A stretch of 64,000 bases of DNA from Sediminibacillus halophilus. Its GTDB lineage: Bacteria; Bacillota; Bacilli; Bacillales; Amphibacillaceae. Positions 1 through 8,719 of this stretch are shown here, piece by piece. The notes under the pieces are model-generated. The model ran no database searches and was not told where the DNA came from. It saw only the letters and a program-made list of their open reading frames with translations. Position numbers and translations under genes: made by a program. The stretch covers positions 62,001 through 126,000 of the forward strand of contig NZ_FNHF01000001.1 in the NCBI RefSeq assembly GCF_900103695.1, written 5' to 3'. How positions within the stretch are numbered: the first letter of the stretch is position 1; the number at the start of each line of letters is the position of its first letter.

Positions 1-498
1 GTGGAAAAGTATATTTTCCAACCGGCAAATATGTTGGACTCTGGTTACTTTTCACTGGACCAGCTGCCTGGCAATACAGCATTTGGATACATACATAACG
101 ACGACGGGACTTGGAGGACCAACATATATTCTATTCCAATAAAAGGGGGAGCGGACGGTGGTGCCTTCACCACAGCTCCGGATATGATGAAGCTTTGGGA
201 AGCGCTCTTGAACCATCAACTGTTCAGCAAAGTTTTAACCGATCTATTGCTTACTCCGCATATCAAGGTAAAGGATGGGGTGGAGTATGGATACGGTGTC
301 TGGATAAACCGGGAAGGAAAATATCCTTGGAAATACCAAGTTATGGGCTATGATCCGGGGGTAAGTTTTCATTCTGCTCATTATCCACAGTTGAATATAA
401 CGATGGCCATACCGTCCAATCAATCTTCAGGGCCATTCTCCATCATGAAATTAATTGAAGAAGACATATTTCGATCAGGCAAGAGCGAGGTCCGATGA
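1..498 (+). CDS. C-terminal part of a serine hydrolase (class C beta-lactamase-like fold), cut by window edge
   Basis: The reading frame is open from the first base and ends at 498, so the visible 165 residues are the C-terminal part of a longer protein. Segments such as GGADGGAFTTAPDMMKLWEA and YGYGVWI are typical of the beta-lactamase-like serine hydrolase family (penicillin-binding-protein-like esterases), where the first marks the helical segment after the YxN motif. GYDPGVSF sits where the family has its H/KTG-type third motif. The SxxK nucleophile would lie upstream of the window, so activity cannot be judged. It overlaps the next gene by ATGA, so the two are probably cotranscribed. The first GTG is not necessarily the true start. 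Confidence 0.75.
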   Translation: MEKYIFQPANMLDSGYFSLDQLPGNTAFGYIHNDDGTWRTNIYSIPIKGGADGGAFTTAPDMMKLWEALLNHQLFSKVLTDLLLTPHIKVKDGVEYGYGVWINREGKYPWKYQVMGYDPGVSFHSAHYPQLNITMAIPSNQSSGPFSIMKLIEEDIFRSGKSEVR

Positions 499-1310
499 AA
501 ATGGTGTCGACAAAAGAGCTGGCATACGATATTGAGCAATCAGAAATTTCGTGTTTACAATCCAGATTGTCAGCAATCAAAAAGATAGAGGGCAATCCAA
601 TGGGGATTGATTTGAAATGCTTTGGCCATGCAACTTGTTTTTCGGCAGCCGGCATTCCTGGTCCGTCTTTTAATACAGTGAAGGGGCTGGAGGATAGCGA
701 TGTTAAGCTACTTGACCAAATAATCGAATTTTATGAACAGCGGGGTATTCCCGCACGTTGGGAACTAACACCTGCACATGTGTCCCGGAAATTGCTGACT
801 CCTTTAAGTGAAAAGGGATACTATCATTCGGATTTCCATACTTCCCTCTATGTGTCTGTTTCTTCGGTGGTAACGGATGAAAAGGAAGAGGGAGACGTGG
901 TCGTACGTCGACTGAAAAGCGATGAATTTGATATCTTTGCCTCCATATATGCCGATTCGTTTGATATGCCAGAGGCTCTAAAACCTGCTATTAAAGCAAA
1001 TAATCAAGTATTAGAGATAGATAGAAATTGGTTGTTCTATCTGGCAACTGTTGATGAGAAACCTGCCGGGATTGCTGTATTGTATATCGACGAAGCTGTC
1101 GCTGTTCTTGCTGCAGCAGCAACCCTCCCGGAATTCAGGCGAAAAGGAGTCCATAAAGCCTTGATAAATAAACGGGCCATTGCAGCAAGATCAAGAAACT
1201 GCCGGCTTCTTGCCGGACAAGCGGGTTTTGGAAGTGCCAGCATGCGCAATATGGAAAGGGCTGGAATGAAAATCGCATTTACGAAAGCTATTTGGAGCCG
1301 ACGAAAATAG
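495..1310 (+). CDS. GNAT-family N-acetyltransferase, two-part
   Basis: A 271-residue protein whose C-terminal third (about residues 135-270) is a GNAT acyl-CoA-dependent acetyltransferase domain. The motif A region is PEFRRKGVHKALI, in which the R-x-x-G/A loop would bind the CoA pyrophosphate. The N-terminal half resembles the degenerate GNAT half seen in tandem-GNAT proteins. The ATG start overlaps the preceding stop (ATGA), which implies translational coupling with the serine hydrolase. The substrate is unknown; neighbours include small-molecule modification genes, so detoxification is a reasonable guess only. Confidence 0.75.
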   Translation: MKMVSTKELAYDIEQSEISCLQSRLSAIKKIEGNPMGIDLKCFGHATCFSAAGIPGPSFNTVKGLEDSDVKLLDQIIEFYEQRGIPARWELTPAHVSRKLLTPLSEKGYYHSDFHTSLYVSVSSVVTDEKEEGDVVVRRLKSDEFDIFASIYADSFDMPEALKPAIKANNQVLEIDRNWLFYLATVDEKPAGIAVLYIDEAVAVLAAAATLPEFRRKGVHKALINKRAIAARSRNCRLLAGQAGFGSASMRNMERAGMKIAFTKAIWSRRK

Positions 1311-1338
1311 ACGCTGTAGTAGCGGGGAGGATAAGGTT

Positions 1339-1848
1339 TTGATTGAATTTATCCGAAACACTCCAGATAGAATGGAGGTAGAAAAGAGAATAGTCAACTC
1401 TCAACAGGAATATAACTTGATTGCCAATGGTAAACGATATATAGATGATAAGGATATTTTCGATCAATATACAGAGGCACAAAAATTAAAAGTAAGCCGA
1501 TATCTCGTCAGGTATGAAAAGAGGTATGTCGGTATTCTGGATTTTGGAATGACGAGTCCACGCCAACAAAAACCGTGGATCAGTTTGTTCCTAATTGCTA
1601 AGGATTTTCAAAGGACAGGAATTGCTAGAAAAACGTACCAAGCTTTTGAAGAAATGCTGAGAGAAAAGCAAACTGACTGTATTCAAATTGCCGTCCATGC
1701 AGAAAATAAACGGGCATTGCGATTTTGGAATAGGGTAGGTTTTACTCTCTTTCAGGAAAGGATATATAAAGGAAAGAGGATGTACAGCATGGAAAAACAA
1801 CTCAAGGACCCTATTAGCGGAAATAACGATAATCAGATTAATCTTTGA
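1339..1848 (+). CDS. GNAT-family N-acetyltransferase
   Basis: A 169-residue single-domain GNAT. The acetyl-CoA binding segment is visible as AKDFQRTGIARKTYQAFEEM (about residues 91-110), followed by the family's C-terminal beta strand region with NKRALRFWNRVGF, which is typical of RimI-like enzymes. I choose the TTG at 1339 because GGGGAGG lies at 1324-1330 with good spacing. It follows the other GNAT gene by 28 bp in the same direction, so a small operon is likely. Substrate not predictable. Confidence 0.75.
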   Translation: MIEFIRNTPDRMEVEKRIVNSQQEYNLIANGKRYIDDKDIFDQYTEAQKLKVSRYLVRYEKRYVGILDFGMTSPRQQKPWISLFLIAKDFQRTGIARKTYQAFEEMLREKQTDCIQIAVHAENKRALRFWNRVGFTLFQERIYKGKRMYSMEKQLKDPISGNNDNQINL

Positions 1849-1882
1849 TCGTATATACAACTTAGAGATGGAGGAATACAAG

Positions 1883-3346
1883 ATGGATAAAATTCTGGCA
1901 GAGACAAAACAGGGACAACTAAAAGGAAAAGTCGAAGGGGAAAGCATAAGTTGGAAGGGGATTCCTTATGCGAAGGCACCAGTTGGAAAATTGCGTTTCG
2001 AACCGCCACAGCAACCGGAAAATTGGCAAGGTGTCCGTGAAGCTTTTGATTTTGGGCCGGTCTGCCCTCAACCTCCAGAAGATGCAGCAATGCAAGGGAT
2101 CAATCCGGAGGATATGTCTGAGGATTGCCTCTATCTAAATGTGTGGACGCCAAACACATCGAAGAAGGATTTACCAGTAATGGTTTGGATTCATGGCGGA
2201 GCTTTTACTTCCGGAGCAGGAAGCTGTTACTTGTACAATGGAGCACGGCTTGCGATACAAGGAGAGGTCGTGGTTGTTACGTTGAACTACCGTCTTGGTG
2301 CCTTAGGGTTTCTGCATCTTGCCGGATTAGACGATCATTTTACAGCTAATCTCGGGTTGCTTGACCAAATTGCTGCCTTGCGTTGGGTGAAAAACAATAT
2401 CGCCGCTTTTGGGGGAGATCCCCAGCAGGTAACTATTTTTGGAGAGTCTGCCGGTTCGATGAGCATTGCTTCACTCTTTGCGATGCCGCAAGCGAAGGGA
2501 CTATTTAACAAAGCCATTATGGAAAGCGGAGCATCCCAGGTTGTTCCTACTGGTCAAGCTGTGCATATTGCGAAAGACTTTATCAGTATGCTGGATATTG
2601 AACCGGATCATTTGTCAGCTATAAAAGATGAATCGCTGGATTCTCTTATGAAAGCAAGTGAAAAAGTATATCAGGAAAATGGAGGAGATGAGTCGGTTCT
2701 TCTCTTTCAACCCGCAATTGATGACAATACGCTCCCGCAGTACCCTACCGATGCGGTTGCTGCTGGTTCGGCAGCAGATATACCATTGATGATTGGAACC
2801 AACCATGATGAAGGAGTATTTTTTGTCAGGCCGGATGCCGAAGAGATGCCTGAAGGGAAAATGGACGAAATCGTCAAGCGTATGGCAGGCAGAGAAAATG
2901 CCGATCAAATAAGAGAATACTATCCGCCTAGTGCTGAGGGACAGGCTCGATTGATTACCGATTTTGTTTTTTGGAAACCGGCTTTGGAATTTGCTGAAGC
3001 ACAAACCAATTATGCACCTGTTTGGATGTACCGATTCGACTGGCATGTCCCGGGCCATCCTTATGCGGGTAAAGCTGTTCATGCTTTAGAAATTCCGTTT
3101 GTCTTTCAAAACCTCGATTACTTTCGGAAGTTAGAGGTAGAGGTGGGAATGTCATTGGAAAAATTGTCGACACGAATGCAAAATGCATGGGTTTCTTTTG
3201 CCAGGACTGGGGAGCCCGGATCGGATTGGCCTGCGTATGATCTGGAAGTAAGGAAAACGAAGATTTTCAACGAATCAGATCGGATTATTGCCGATCCCCA
3301 TAAAGAAAAACGAAGAATGATTCAGGATATCGAATCCAGAAAGTGA
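1883..3346 (+). CDS. Type-B carboxylesterase (para-nitrobenzyl-esterase-like)
   Basis: A 487-residue alpha/beta hydrolase of the carboxylesterase type B family, which hydrolyses carboxylic esters in the cytoplasm. The nucleophile elbow GESAGS places the catalytic serine at residue 189. NHDEG carries the likely acidic residue, and VHALEIPF gives the histidine at residue 400. This spacing is very close to that of the B. subtilis para-nitrobenzyl esterase PnbA. The oxyanion loop HGGAFTSGAGS is present. The start is taken at ATG 1883 because GGAGG at 1870-1874 is optimally spaced; an in-frame ATG at 1868 overlaps that ribosome binding site. Full length for the family. An AraC-type regulator follows after 9 bp and could control it. 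Confidence 0.9.
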   Translation: MDKILAETKQGQLKGKVEGESISWKGIPYAKAPVGKLRFEPPQQPENWQGVREAFDFGPVCPQPPEDAAMQGINPEDMSEDCLYLNVWTPNTSKKDLPVMVWIHGGAFTSGAGSCYLYNGARLAIQGEVVVVTLNYRLGALGFLHLAGLDDHFTANLGLLDQIAALRWVKNNIAAFGGDPQQVTIFGESAGSMSIASLFAMPQAKGLFNKAIMESGASQVVPTGQAVHIAKDFISMLDIEPDHLSAIKDESLDSLMKASEKVYQENGGDESVLLFQPAIDDNTLPQYPTDAVAAGSAADIPLMIGTNHDEGVFFVRPDAEEMPEGKMDEIVKRMAGRENADQIREYYPPSAEGQARLITDFVFWKPALEFAEAQTNYAPVWMYRFDWHVPGHPYAGKAVHALEIPFVFQNLDYFRKLEVEVGMSLEKLSTRMQNAWVSFARTGEPGSDWPAYDLEVRKTKIFNESDRIIADPHKEKRRMIQDIESRK

Positions 3347-3355
3347 GAAGAGGCA

Positions 3356-4144
3356 ATGGACGATAAGGAACAAACCGTTGTTCAGTCAATTGAATATATG
3401 AAACAACATTTGCAGGAAGAGCTTACCTCTGAGCAGATAGCAGCAAATGCCGGGTACAGTGTTTATCATTTTACAAGAACATTTAAAGAAGTGACGGGTG
3501 TTTCTCCACGTCAATATCTGTCTGCAATCCGAATCCAGAAAGGCAAACAACAATTGATAGATTCCTCCAATTATTCGGTGTTACGAACAGTTTTGCAGGT
3601 GGGATTTAAGAGTATCGGTACATTCAGCAGTCGCTTTAAACATAATGTCGGATTGTCTCCCAAACAATTTTCATCAGAAACGAAACGGCTTGCCGTTTTT
3701 ATGGAGTCCCAAACCGAATACAGCTTGATTGACCGCCTTCTTCCTACGAAACCAACTGTGTCGTGCCATGTGAAGGTTCCGTTCTCTTTTAACGGTATCA
3801 TTTTTGTCGGGTTATTCCGCCGGCAAATTCCAGACGAGGCACCGGTTACGGGCACGGCGATAACCCGTAGTACCCCCTTTTGCACTTTTACCGGACTTGG
3901 TCCAGGCACCTACTATTTAATGGCTGCCGCACTTCCTTGGAGCGTAAATATAAAAGATTATTTTGTACCAGATAATTGTTTGCGTTCCAAATATGAGCAG
4001 CCATTAGTGATAACAGAGGATTCAGAATTGGAAGTATCCCTAACATTGCGTAACCCACAGCCTTACGACCCGCCGATATTAATTAATTTGCCATTGCTCC
4101 TTTTCCAAAAATTGAATAAGACAGCAAACGGGAAGAAAATATGA
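3356..4144 (+). CDS. AraC-family transcriptional regulator with N-terminal DNA-binding domain
   Basis: 262 residues. The AraC/XylS double helix-turn-helix is at the N terminus (about residues 8-108), shown by LTSEQIAANAGYSVYHFTRT for the first helix pair and VGFKSIGTFSSRFKHNVGLS for the second. The remaining 150 residues form an all-beta-looking C-terminal region (GLGPGTYYLMAAALPW, then LEVSLTLRNPQP) that may sense a ligand; I do not recognise it. N-terminal placement of the HTH is less common than C-terminal placement in this family. It lies 9 bp after the carboxylesterase gene and upstream of a VOC/SRPBCC cluster, so it may be a local regulator. Confidence 0.8.
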   Translation: MDDKEQTVVQSIEYMKQHLQEELTSEQIAANAGYSVYHFTRTFKEVTGVSPRQYLSAIRIQKGKQQLIDSSNYSVLRTVLQVGFKSIGTFSSRFKHNVGLSPKQFSSETKRLAVFMESQTEYSLIDRLLPTKPTVSCHVKVPFSFNGIIFVGLFRRQIPDEAPVTGTAITRSTPFCTFTGLGPGTYYLMAAALPWSVNIKDYFVPDNCLRSKYEQPLVITEDSELEVSLTLRNPQPYDPPILINLPLLLFQKLNKTANGKKI

Positions 4145-4195
4145 GCAGTCTGTTCCTGTATCATTTACGTCAAATGGACAGGAGGAGATGTAAAG

Positions 4196-4549
4196 TTGAA
4201 CAAAGTCTGTGTGATAACGATTAAAGTGAAGGAAATGGAAGAGGCTATAGCCTTTTATTCGGGCAAATTGAATTTTGTCGTATCAGAACATTATAGTGAA
4301 ACCGTTGTCAGTCTAAAACAGGAACCAATAGCCATTGTATTGGAAACAAGTCAAAGTGGAGAGGTGCCGCCGGATAATAGCATTGTATTAGGCTTAGAGT
4401 CAGTGGATTTGGATAAGGATATCAAAATCTTGAAAGAAAAGGGAGTGAAGTTAGTATCAGATGAACCGAAACCATGCCCACCGGGACGGTTTATTGAAAT
4501 CGAAGATCCGTCGGGAAAAAAACTGGAAGTTTTGGAGTTTTGGCAATGA
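4196..4549 (+). CDS. VOC-family protein (glyoxalase/bleomycin resistance fold)
   Basis: 117 residues with the paired beta-alpha-beta-beta-beta units of the vicinal oxygen chelate superfamily. The first is NKVCVITIKVKEMEEAIAFY; the second ends in FIEIEDPSGKKLEVLEF, where the glutamate is a usual metal ligand. Such proteins act as glyoxalases, dioxygenases, isomerases or drug-binding proteins. The start is TTG at 4196 because AGGAGGAG lies at 4180-4187. The stop overlaps the ATG of the next gene by ATGA, so this gene and the SRPBCC gene are translationally coupled. Confidence 0.8.
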   Translation: MNKVCVITIKVKEMEEAIAFYSGKLNFVVSEHYSETVVSLKQEPIAIVLETSQSGEVPPDNSIVLGLESVDLDKDIKILKEKGVKLVSDEPKPCPPGRFIEIEDPSGKKLEVLEFWQ

Positions 4550-5007
4550 AAACAGGCACACCACCTATTATCAAACACCGGACCTACATAAAAAAACAAG
4601 TTTCTGTAGTGTACAAAGCATTGACGACAGAGGAAGGCTGGAATGCCTGGTTCACGGATGGAACCACATTGGTACTCTCAGAGGATGGCAAAGGGACTTT
4701 ACGATGGTGTTGGGAAAATTTTGGGGAAGAGAGACAGTGGATAGAAGAATATTGCCAAATTACAGCCATGGATACCGATAAGTTATTTGTGTTTTCGTGG
4801 AAACCTGGTGAGTCAGAAACAGTGGTCAGATTTCTATTGAAGGCCTATGAAGCAGGCACCATTGTAGAATTAGAAGAAAAAGGGTATTCCCTTTCCAACC
4901 TTGATATACAGACCAGCTTATTTTGTGCTTCAGGCTGGGGAGAGGCTATGACACTTCTTAAAATATACCTGGAAACAGGTTTGGTCATCAAAAATGACCT
5001 ACTATAA
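4546..5007 (+). CDS. SRPBCC (AHSA1-like) domain protein
   Basis: 153 residues with the helix-grip fold pattern of the START/AHSA1 family: an N-terminal strand IIKHRTYIKKQVSVVYKALT, then EGWNAWFTDG, and a C-terminal long helix beginning GWGEAMTLLKIYLETG. Bacterial members bind hydrophobic small molecules or are stress-linked; no catalytic function can be assigned. The start at ATG 4546 overlaps the preceding VOC stop (ATGA); a TTG six bases upstream is also open but less likely. It is sandwiched between two VOC genes on the same strand, indicating one transcription unit. Confidence 0.75.
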   Translation: MKTGTPPIIKHRTYIKKQVSVVYKALTTEEGWNAWFTDGTTLVLSEDGKGTLRWCWENFGEERQWIEEYCQITAMDTDKLFVFSWKPGESETVVRFLLKAYEAGTIVELEEKGYSLSNLDIQTSLFCASGWGEAMTLLKIYLETGLVIKNDLL

Positions 5008-5020
5008 GGAGGGGAATAAC

Positions 5021-5374
5021 ATGATCGAGACCGTTACTTTTCAAGTACGAGTTAAAGATTTCCAAGAGGGCAGGAAGTGGTATGCTGCTTTTTTGCAAAA
5101 GCAGCCGGATTTTGAACCTCATCACGGGTTTGCCGAATGGGAATTGCTTCCTGGCTGCTGGCTGCAAGTAGCAGAAGGAGAGCCTGCAGTCGGCAATGGT
5201 CCTTTACGTATCCAGACAGCATCCATCGAGCAAGAAAGGAACAGACTGCTGGAAAGGCTGCAAGTAAATAGATTTTCAATCCACTCCAGGGAAGAAGTTC
5301 CGGTAAATTGGGCATCTTTCATGGATCCTTGGGGCAATCGTCTTGGTTTGTTCGAGGAAATCCTCCATTCTTAG
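5021..5374 (+). CDS. VOC-family protein
   Basis: 117 residues; a second, divergent vicinal oxygen chelate protein (TVTFQVRVKDFQEGRKWY at the N terminus and WASFMDPWGNRLGLFEE at the C terminus, the latter with the usual terminal metal-ligand glutamate position). The start is ATG 5021 because AAGGAGG at 5006-5012 precedes it at good spacing; an in-frame ATG at 4994 would overlap the upstream gene and has no ribosome binding site. Its SRPBCC and VOC neighbours suggest joint handling of a small hydrophobic compound, which is inference only. Confidence 0.75.
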   Translation: MIETVTFQVRVKDFQEGRKWYAAFLQKQPDFEPHHGFAEWELLPGCWLQVAEGEPAVGNGPLRIQTASIEQERNRLLERLQVNRFSIHSREEVPVNWASFMDPWGNRLGLFEEILHS

Positions 5375-5535
5375 TAAGCAGGTCATCGTGTTAGCCTGAT
5401 CCTCGTCAACAAGCCTGCTGCTATTCCGTTAATCGATAAGAGAAGATCCTTAATCTAGTTATGGACCATTGCAGGAATAAAGAAGGCGGAACAAGAAATT
5501 ACAGGTTGAGAGGATAGAATTTTGGAGGGGATTAG

Positions 5536-6507
5536 ATGAGAGGGATCGTAGTCAATAAATTTGGTGGACCTGAAGTACTAGAGCATGTTGAAATGGAGAT
5601 ACCAAAAATAAAGGAAAACGAAGTGCTTATCGAGGTGGTTCATACTAGTGTGAATTATGCTGATATTAAAAACCGATCGGGGAGGAAATGGAAGGGTTCT
5701 ATGCCATTTGTACCAGGGCTGGATGCTGCAGGAAAAGTAGTGAAGGTCGGAGGCAGGGTAGAACAGTTCAAACCGGGAGACAGGGTCATCTGTTTTCCTC
5801 GTCTTGGTTCTTATGCAGAATATGCAGTAGCGAACGAAAAGCTGACCTTCCCTATTCCAGAACAATTAGACTTTACGAGTGCTGCTGCTTGCCCTACTGT
5901 CGGATTTCTAGGTTATCATTTATTGAAATGGATTGCCCGGATAAATGAAGGGGAAACGGTGCTCATTCATGCGGCAGCCGGTGGTGTAGGGAGTACGGCC
6001 GTACAACTGGCGAAAATCATGGGAGCTGGTACTGTTATTGGGACAGTTAGCAGGGAGGAAAAACAACAGGTAGTCAAAGACGCAGGAGCTGACCATGTGA
6101 TTGGATACGAGCATTTTGCTGACAGAGTAAAGGAGATTACGGAGGGGAAAGGTGTTGATATCGTTCTAGATTCTGTTTCCGGACGTATTTTCGAAGAAAG
6201 TCTCGACTGTTTATCCCACTTTGGAAGGCTAGTCCACTTTGGAAACTCAAGTGGAAGCACTGGTATTGTCGAAGCAAAACAGCTGCATGCAAGCTGTCGT
6301 TCTGTTCTCGGGTTCAGTTTAGGTACGACCAGGAAAGAACGACCTGAAATCCTGCAAGAAACAGCTGCAGGTGTTTTACATTACTTGACAACCGGACAGC
6401 TTAATATAAAGGTTGGTAAGAAGCTGCCATTGAGAAATGCCAGCGAAGCACATCAGCTATTGGAATCCAGGAAAAGTGTAGGAAAGATTATTTTGGAAAT
6501 TAACTAA
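5536..6507 (+). CDS. Zinc-independent medium-chain dehydrogenase, quinone oxidoreductase type
   Basis: 323 residues, MDR superfamily. The N-terminal GroES-like domain (residues 1-120) contains PGLDAAGKVVKVG. The Rossmann domain carries ETVLIHAAAGGVGSTAVQLA, in which AAAGGVG is the NADPH-binding signature of quinone oxidoreductase (QOR) enzymes. The structural zinc cysteines are absent, as expected for QOR. It likely reduces quinones or alpha,beta-unsaturated carbonyls with NADPH. GGAGGGG precedes the ATG. No partner gene is obvious; an AraC regulator on the same strand follows 160 bp later. Confidence 0.85.
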   Translation: MRGIVVNKFGGPEVLEHVEMEIPKIKENEVLIEVVHTSVNYADIKNRSGRKWKGSMPFVPGLDAAGKVVKVGGRVEQFKPGDRVICFPRLGSYAEYAVANEKLTFPIPEQLDFTSAAACPTVGFLGYHLLKWIARINEGETVLIHAAAGGVGSTAVQLAKIMGAGTVIGTVSREEKQQVVKDAGADHVIGYEHFADRVKEITEGKGVDIVLDSVSGRIFEESLDCLSHFGRLVHFGNSSGSTGIVEAKQLHASCRSVLGFSLGTTRKERPEILQETAAGVLHYLTTGQLNIKVGKKLPLRNASEAHQLLESRKSVGKIILEIN

Positions 6508-6617
6508 GTAAGAATAACCTCGTCTTTTTTTGGTGCTATCATCTAGGGCATTGCTGCATTCTCGGCCTTTTATGCAAAGCAATAACCTCTTAAAAACCCC
6601 TTCTTTCAGCGAAATGA

Positions 6618-6623
6618 TATAAT
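6618..6623 (+). promoter_or_regulatory. Candidate -10 box (TATAAT) for the following AraC gene
   Basis: TATAAT is exact. No convincing -35 element is seen about 17 bp upstream. It supports starting the AraC gene at 6670 rather than at the overlapping ATG at 6622. Confidence 0.4.
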
Positions 6624-6669
6624 GACAGTTAGAAGGGTTAAAGTGGATCATATAGAGAGGTTGTCGGCT

Positions 6670-7479
6670 ATGATTTACCAAGACGAAAACGGACTGCTCC
6701 TACTGCGTTCTGATAAGTTAGGAGAACGTGATTGGCGCAGCGATCATACATATAAATTAATATTTGGCTCAAAAGGTGGAGGGACATATCAAACTCGTCA
6801 ACAGGACTTAACGATTGGGCAACAGCAATTTGTCATTTTCAATCCCTTGCAGGAACATAGACAACTCCATATGTGGGGGGAAAAATTTCTAATCGAATTG
6901 GAGCAGAAGTTGTTAAAAGAGGCAGCCAGTGAGCTGAGTGTTAGTAGTGGGGAATTGGAATTCGCTGCAGTGTCTTATTATCATCCACAAATAGATCGCT
7001 GGGCTTGTTTTGTTCGTGAATTTATCGGATGGAATAGCGAAAAACCAGATGAAGTCAATCAACTCTTGGTGGAAAATAGTTTTACCCAGCTTGCTATTCT
7101 GATGGTCCAGTATGGATTGGGAAAACACCAGGAGACAATGCCTGAAGTGGTACAAGATGAAGTACTAAAGCTAGTGACCGATGCTATCAAACAAAGCTAC
7201 GAACAAGATTGGACATTGAGGGGAATGGCAGAGATAGCCCGGTTGAACAAATACCAGTTTGCTCATCTGTTTAAAGAGCGGACAGGTATATCCCCGTACT
7301 CCTGGTTACAGTTATACCGGCTGATACGAAGTCAGCCGGATTTGATTCATACCGATAAAACTGTCTTGCAAATTGCCATGACCCATGGCTTTAAAAACGT
7401 ATCAGCATATATCCGATTATTTAAAAAAGTCTATGGGACGGCTCCGTCTGAGTCCCGAACAACCAACCGTTTTTATTAG
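6670..7479 (+). CDS. AraC-family transcriptional regulator
   Basis: 269 residues from ATG 6670, which has AGAGAGG at 6654-6660; an in-frame ATG at 6622 lies inside a TATAAT box and is less likely. The N-terminal half has the cupin-like profile of AraC ligand domains (GTYQTRQQDLTIGQQQFVIF). The C-terminal double helix-turn-helix is clear: MAEIARLNKYQFAHLFKERT and IAMTHGFKNVSAYIRLFKKV. Its 3' end overlaps by 63 bp the 3' end of the convergent MFS transporter gene, so antisense transcription between the two is expected. It may regulate that transporter, but no operator evidence links them. Confidence 0.85.
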   Translation: MIYQDENGLLLLRSDKLGERDWRSDHTYKLIFGSKGGGTYQTRQQDLTIGQQQFVIFNPLQEHRQLHMWGEKFLIELEQKLLKEAASELSVSSGELEFAAVSYYHPQIDRWACFVREFIGWNSEKPDEVNQLLVENSFTQLAILMVQYGLGKHQETMPEVVQDEVLKLVTDAIKQSYEQDWTLRGMAEIARLNKYQFAHLFKERTGISPYSWLQLYRLIRSQPDLIHTDKTVLQIAMTHGFKNVSAYIRLFKKVYGTAPSESRTTNRFY

Positions 7480-8655
7480 TAAAAAAGTAAGGCTGGTAAG
7501 CAAGATGGCAACTCCGCATCCAGTCATTAAAAATCTGATGGGAATATAGGCAGAGAGTATTCCAAATAACGCAAGAGAAATCGTATTAGCTAAGTAAAGA
7601 AGAACTGCATTGAAGCTGAATGCCCTGCCTAATTTTTCTTCCGGAACGAGCGACTGTAATAAATATACACGGGCCAGACCGGCTATGGGCAGCCCGATCC
7701 CCACAATAGCACAGCCAATGTAAAAATGCTCGACGTCGAACAAAATCCCGTAATAGGTGATGCCGCTTCCCCAAATAGCTGATCCAGTTAAATAAGTCTT
7801 CAAGGTCATTTTTTTGATGAAATAAGGAAGGATTAAGTTCGTGATAATCACTACACCGCCAAACATCCCTTGCAGGATACTATAAATGGATTGCTCGTTT
7901 GACGTCAGCTCAGCAAGTCCCAACAGCAACCCAATTTCCCAAACCCATGTATTGAAAAAAACAGTCAAAAAAGTAAAAAAGAACACTTGGCGTATTATTA
8001 CATGTTGTTTTGCCCAAACAAAAAAAGCAAGAATGGTTGAAAAAAGTTGCTGAACTGACTTATTGCTATCCTTTTTTGTTTCTTTAACATACACGCGAAT
8101 GAGGCATAGGATGCCAATCAAATAGGTAACGGCATCGATGGTAAAAAAGTGAATCACTCCGAAGGTTTGAATCAAAAAGACGGTGATCAGCGGGCTCAGG
8201 ACAGTTATACCCCTTGTTATGCTGTCTTGTAAGCTGTTTGCTGCCGTAAGTTCATCTTTATTTGTGATTAACGGAAGAATTGCCCGGTGTGCAGGATTGA
8301 AAAAGCAGCCAACTGTTTGTATCAAAAAGCTGACAATTAACAAATATGGGTATGTAAGGCTACCGATTGTATCTAACAAAACAATCGATAGAATAAGAGG
8401 AAAGCGGATTAAATCCAAACTAATCAATAACCTTTTGCGAGGAAGCCAGTCAGCAATCACACCACCGACTAATCCAAAAAAGAGATAGGGCATTGTTTCT
8501 GCAATGGCCATGCCGGTAGTATGGATACCGGAACCGGTCAAATCGTGAGCTAGAAACAGAAAGGCAAGGCCTGAAAGAATATCGCCGAGCCTGGAAATTC
8601 CTCCTCCTATTAAGTAATAACAGAAATTCCTATTTTGCTTTAGCAATGTGTACAT
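7417..8655 (-). CDS. MFS transporter, macrolide-efflux-like 12-TM family
   Basis: 412 residues with about 12 hydrophobic segments, beginning LLKQNRNFCYYLIGGGISRL. The motif VGGVIADWLPRKRLL is the cytoplasmic loop 2-3 signature of major facilitator exporters, and the overall pattern resembles MefA/YfiS-type drug or unknown-substrate efflux proteins. The start at 8655 is supported by GGAGGTGA 7 bases upstream, but that site forms the 3' arm of a perfect 15-bp inverted repeat (8663-8699), so translation is probably gated. The 3' end overlaps the convergent AraC gene by 63 bp. Substrate unknown. Confidence 0.85.
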   Translation of the reverse strand: MYTLLKQNRNFCYYLIGGGISRLGDILSGLAFLFLAHDLTGSGIHTTGMAIAETMPYLFFGLVGGVIADWLPRKRLLISLDLIRFPLILSIVLLDTIGSLTYPYLLIVSFLIQTVGCFFNPAHRAILPLITNKDELTAANSLQDSITRGITVLSPLITVFLIQTFGVIHFFTIDAVTYLIGILCLIRVYVKETKKDSNKSVQQLFSTILAFFVWAKQHVIIRQVFFFTFLTVFFNTWVWEIGLLLGLAELTSNEQSIYSILQGMFGGVVIITNLILPYFIKKMTLKTYLTGSAIWGSGITYYGILFDVEHFYIGCAIVGIGLPIAGLARVYLLQSLVPEEKLGRAFSFNAVLLYLANTISLALFGILSAYIPIRFLMTGCGVAILLTSLTFLLIKTVGCSGLRRSRPIDFFK

Positions 8656-8662
8656 GAAATCA

Positions 8663-8699
8663 CCTCCATACCATCGTACACGGAACGATGGTATGGAGG
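8663..8699 (-). promoter_or_regulatory. Perfect 15-bp inverted repeat that buries the MFS ribosome binding site
   Basis: CCTCCATACCATCGT at 8663-8677 and its exact reverse complement at 8685-8699, separated by 7 bases. In the minus-strand transcript the repeat forms a stem whose 3' arm contains the GGAGG of the MFS gene. An extended -10 (TGGTACAAT, TACAAT at 8720-8725) lies just upstream, so the leader is short and begins almost at the stem; no leader peptide fits. It could act as an mRNA hairpin controlling initiation, as a repressor operator, or both. Confidence 0.7.
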
Positions 8700-8719
8700 C
8701 TTATCAAAAGTTGCTTAAA

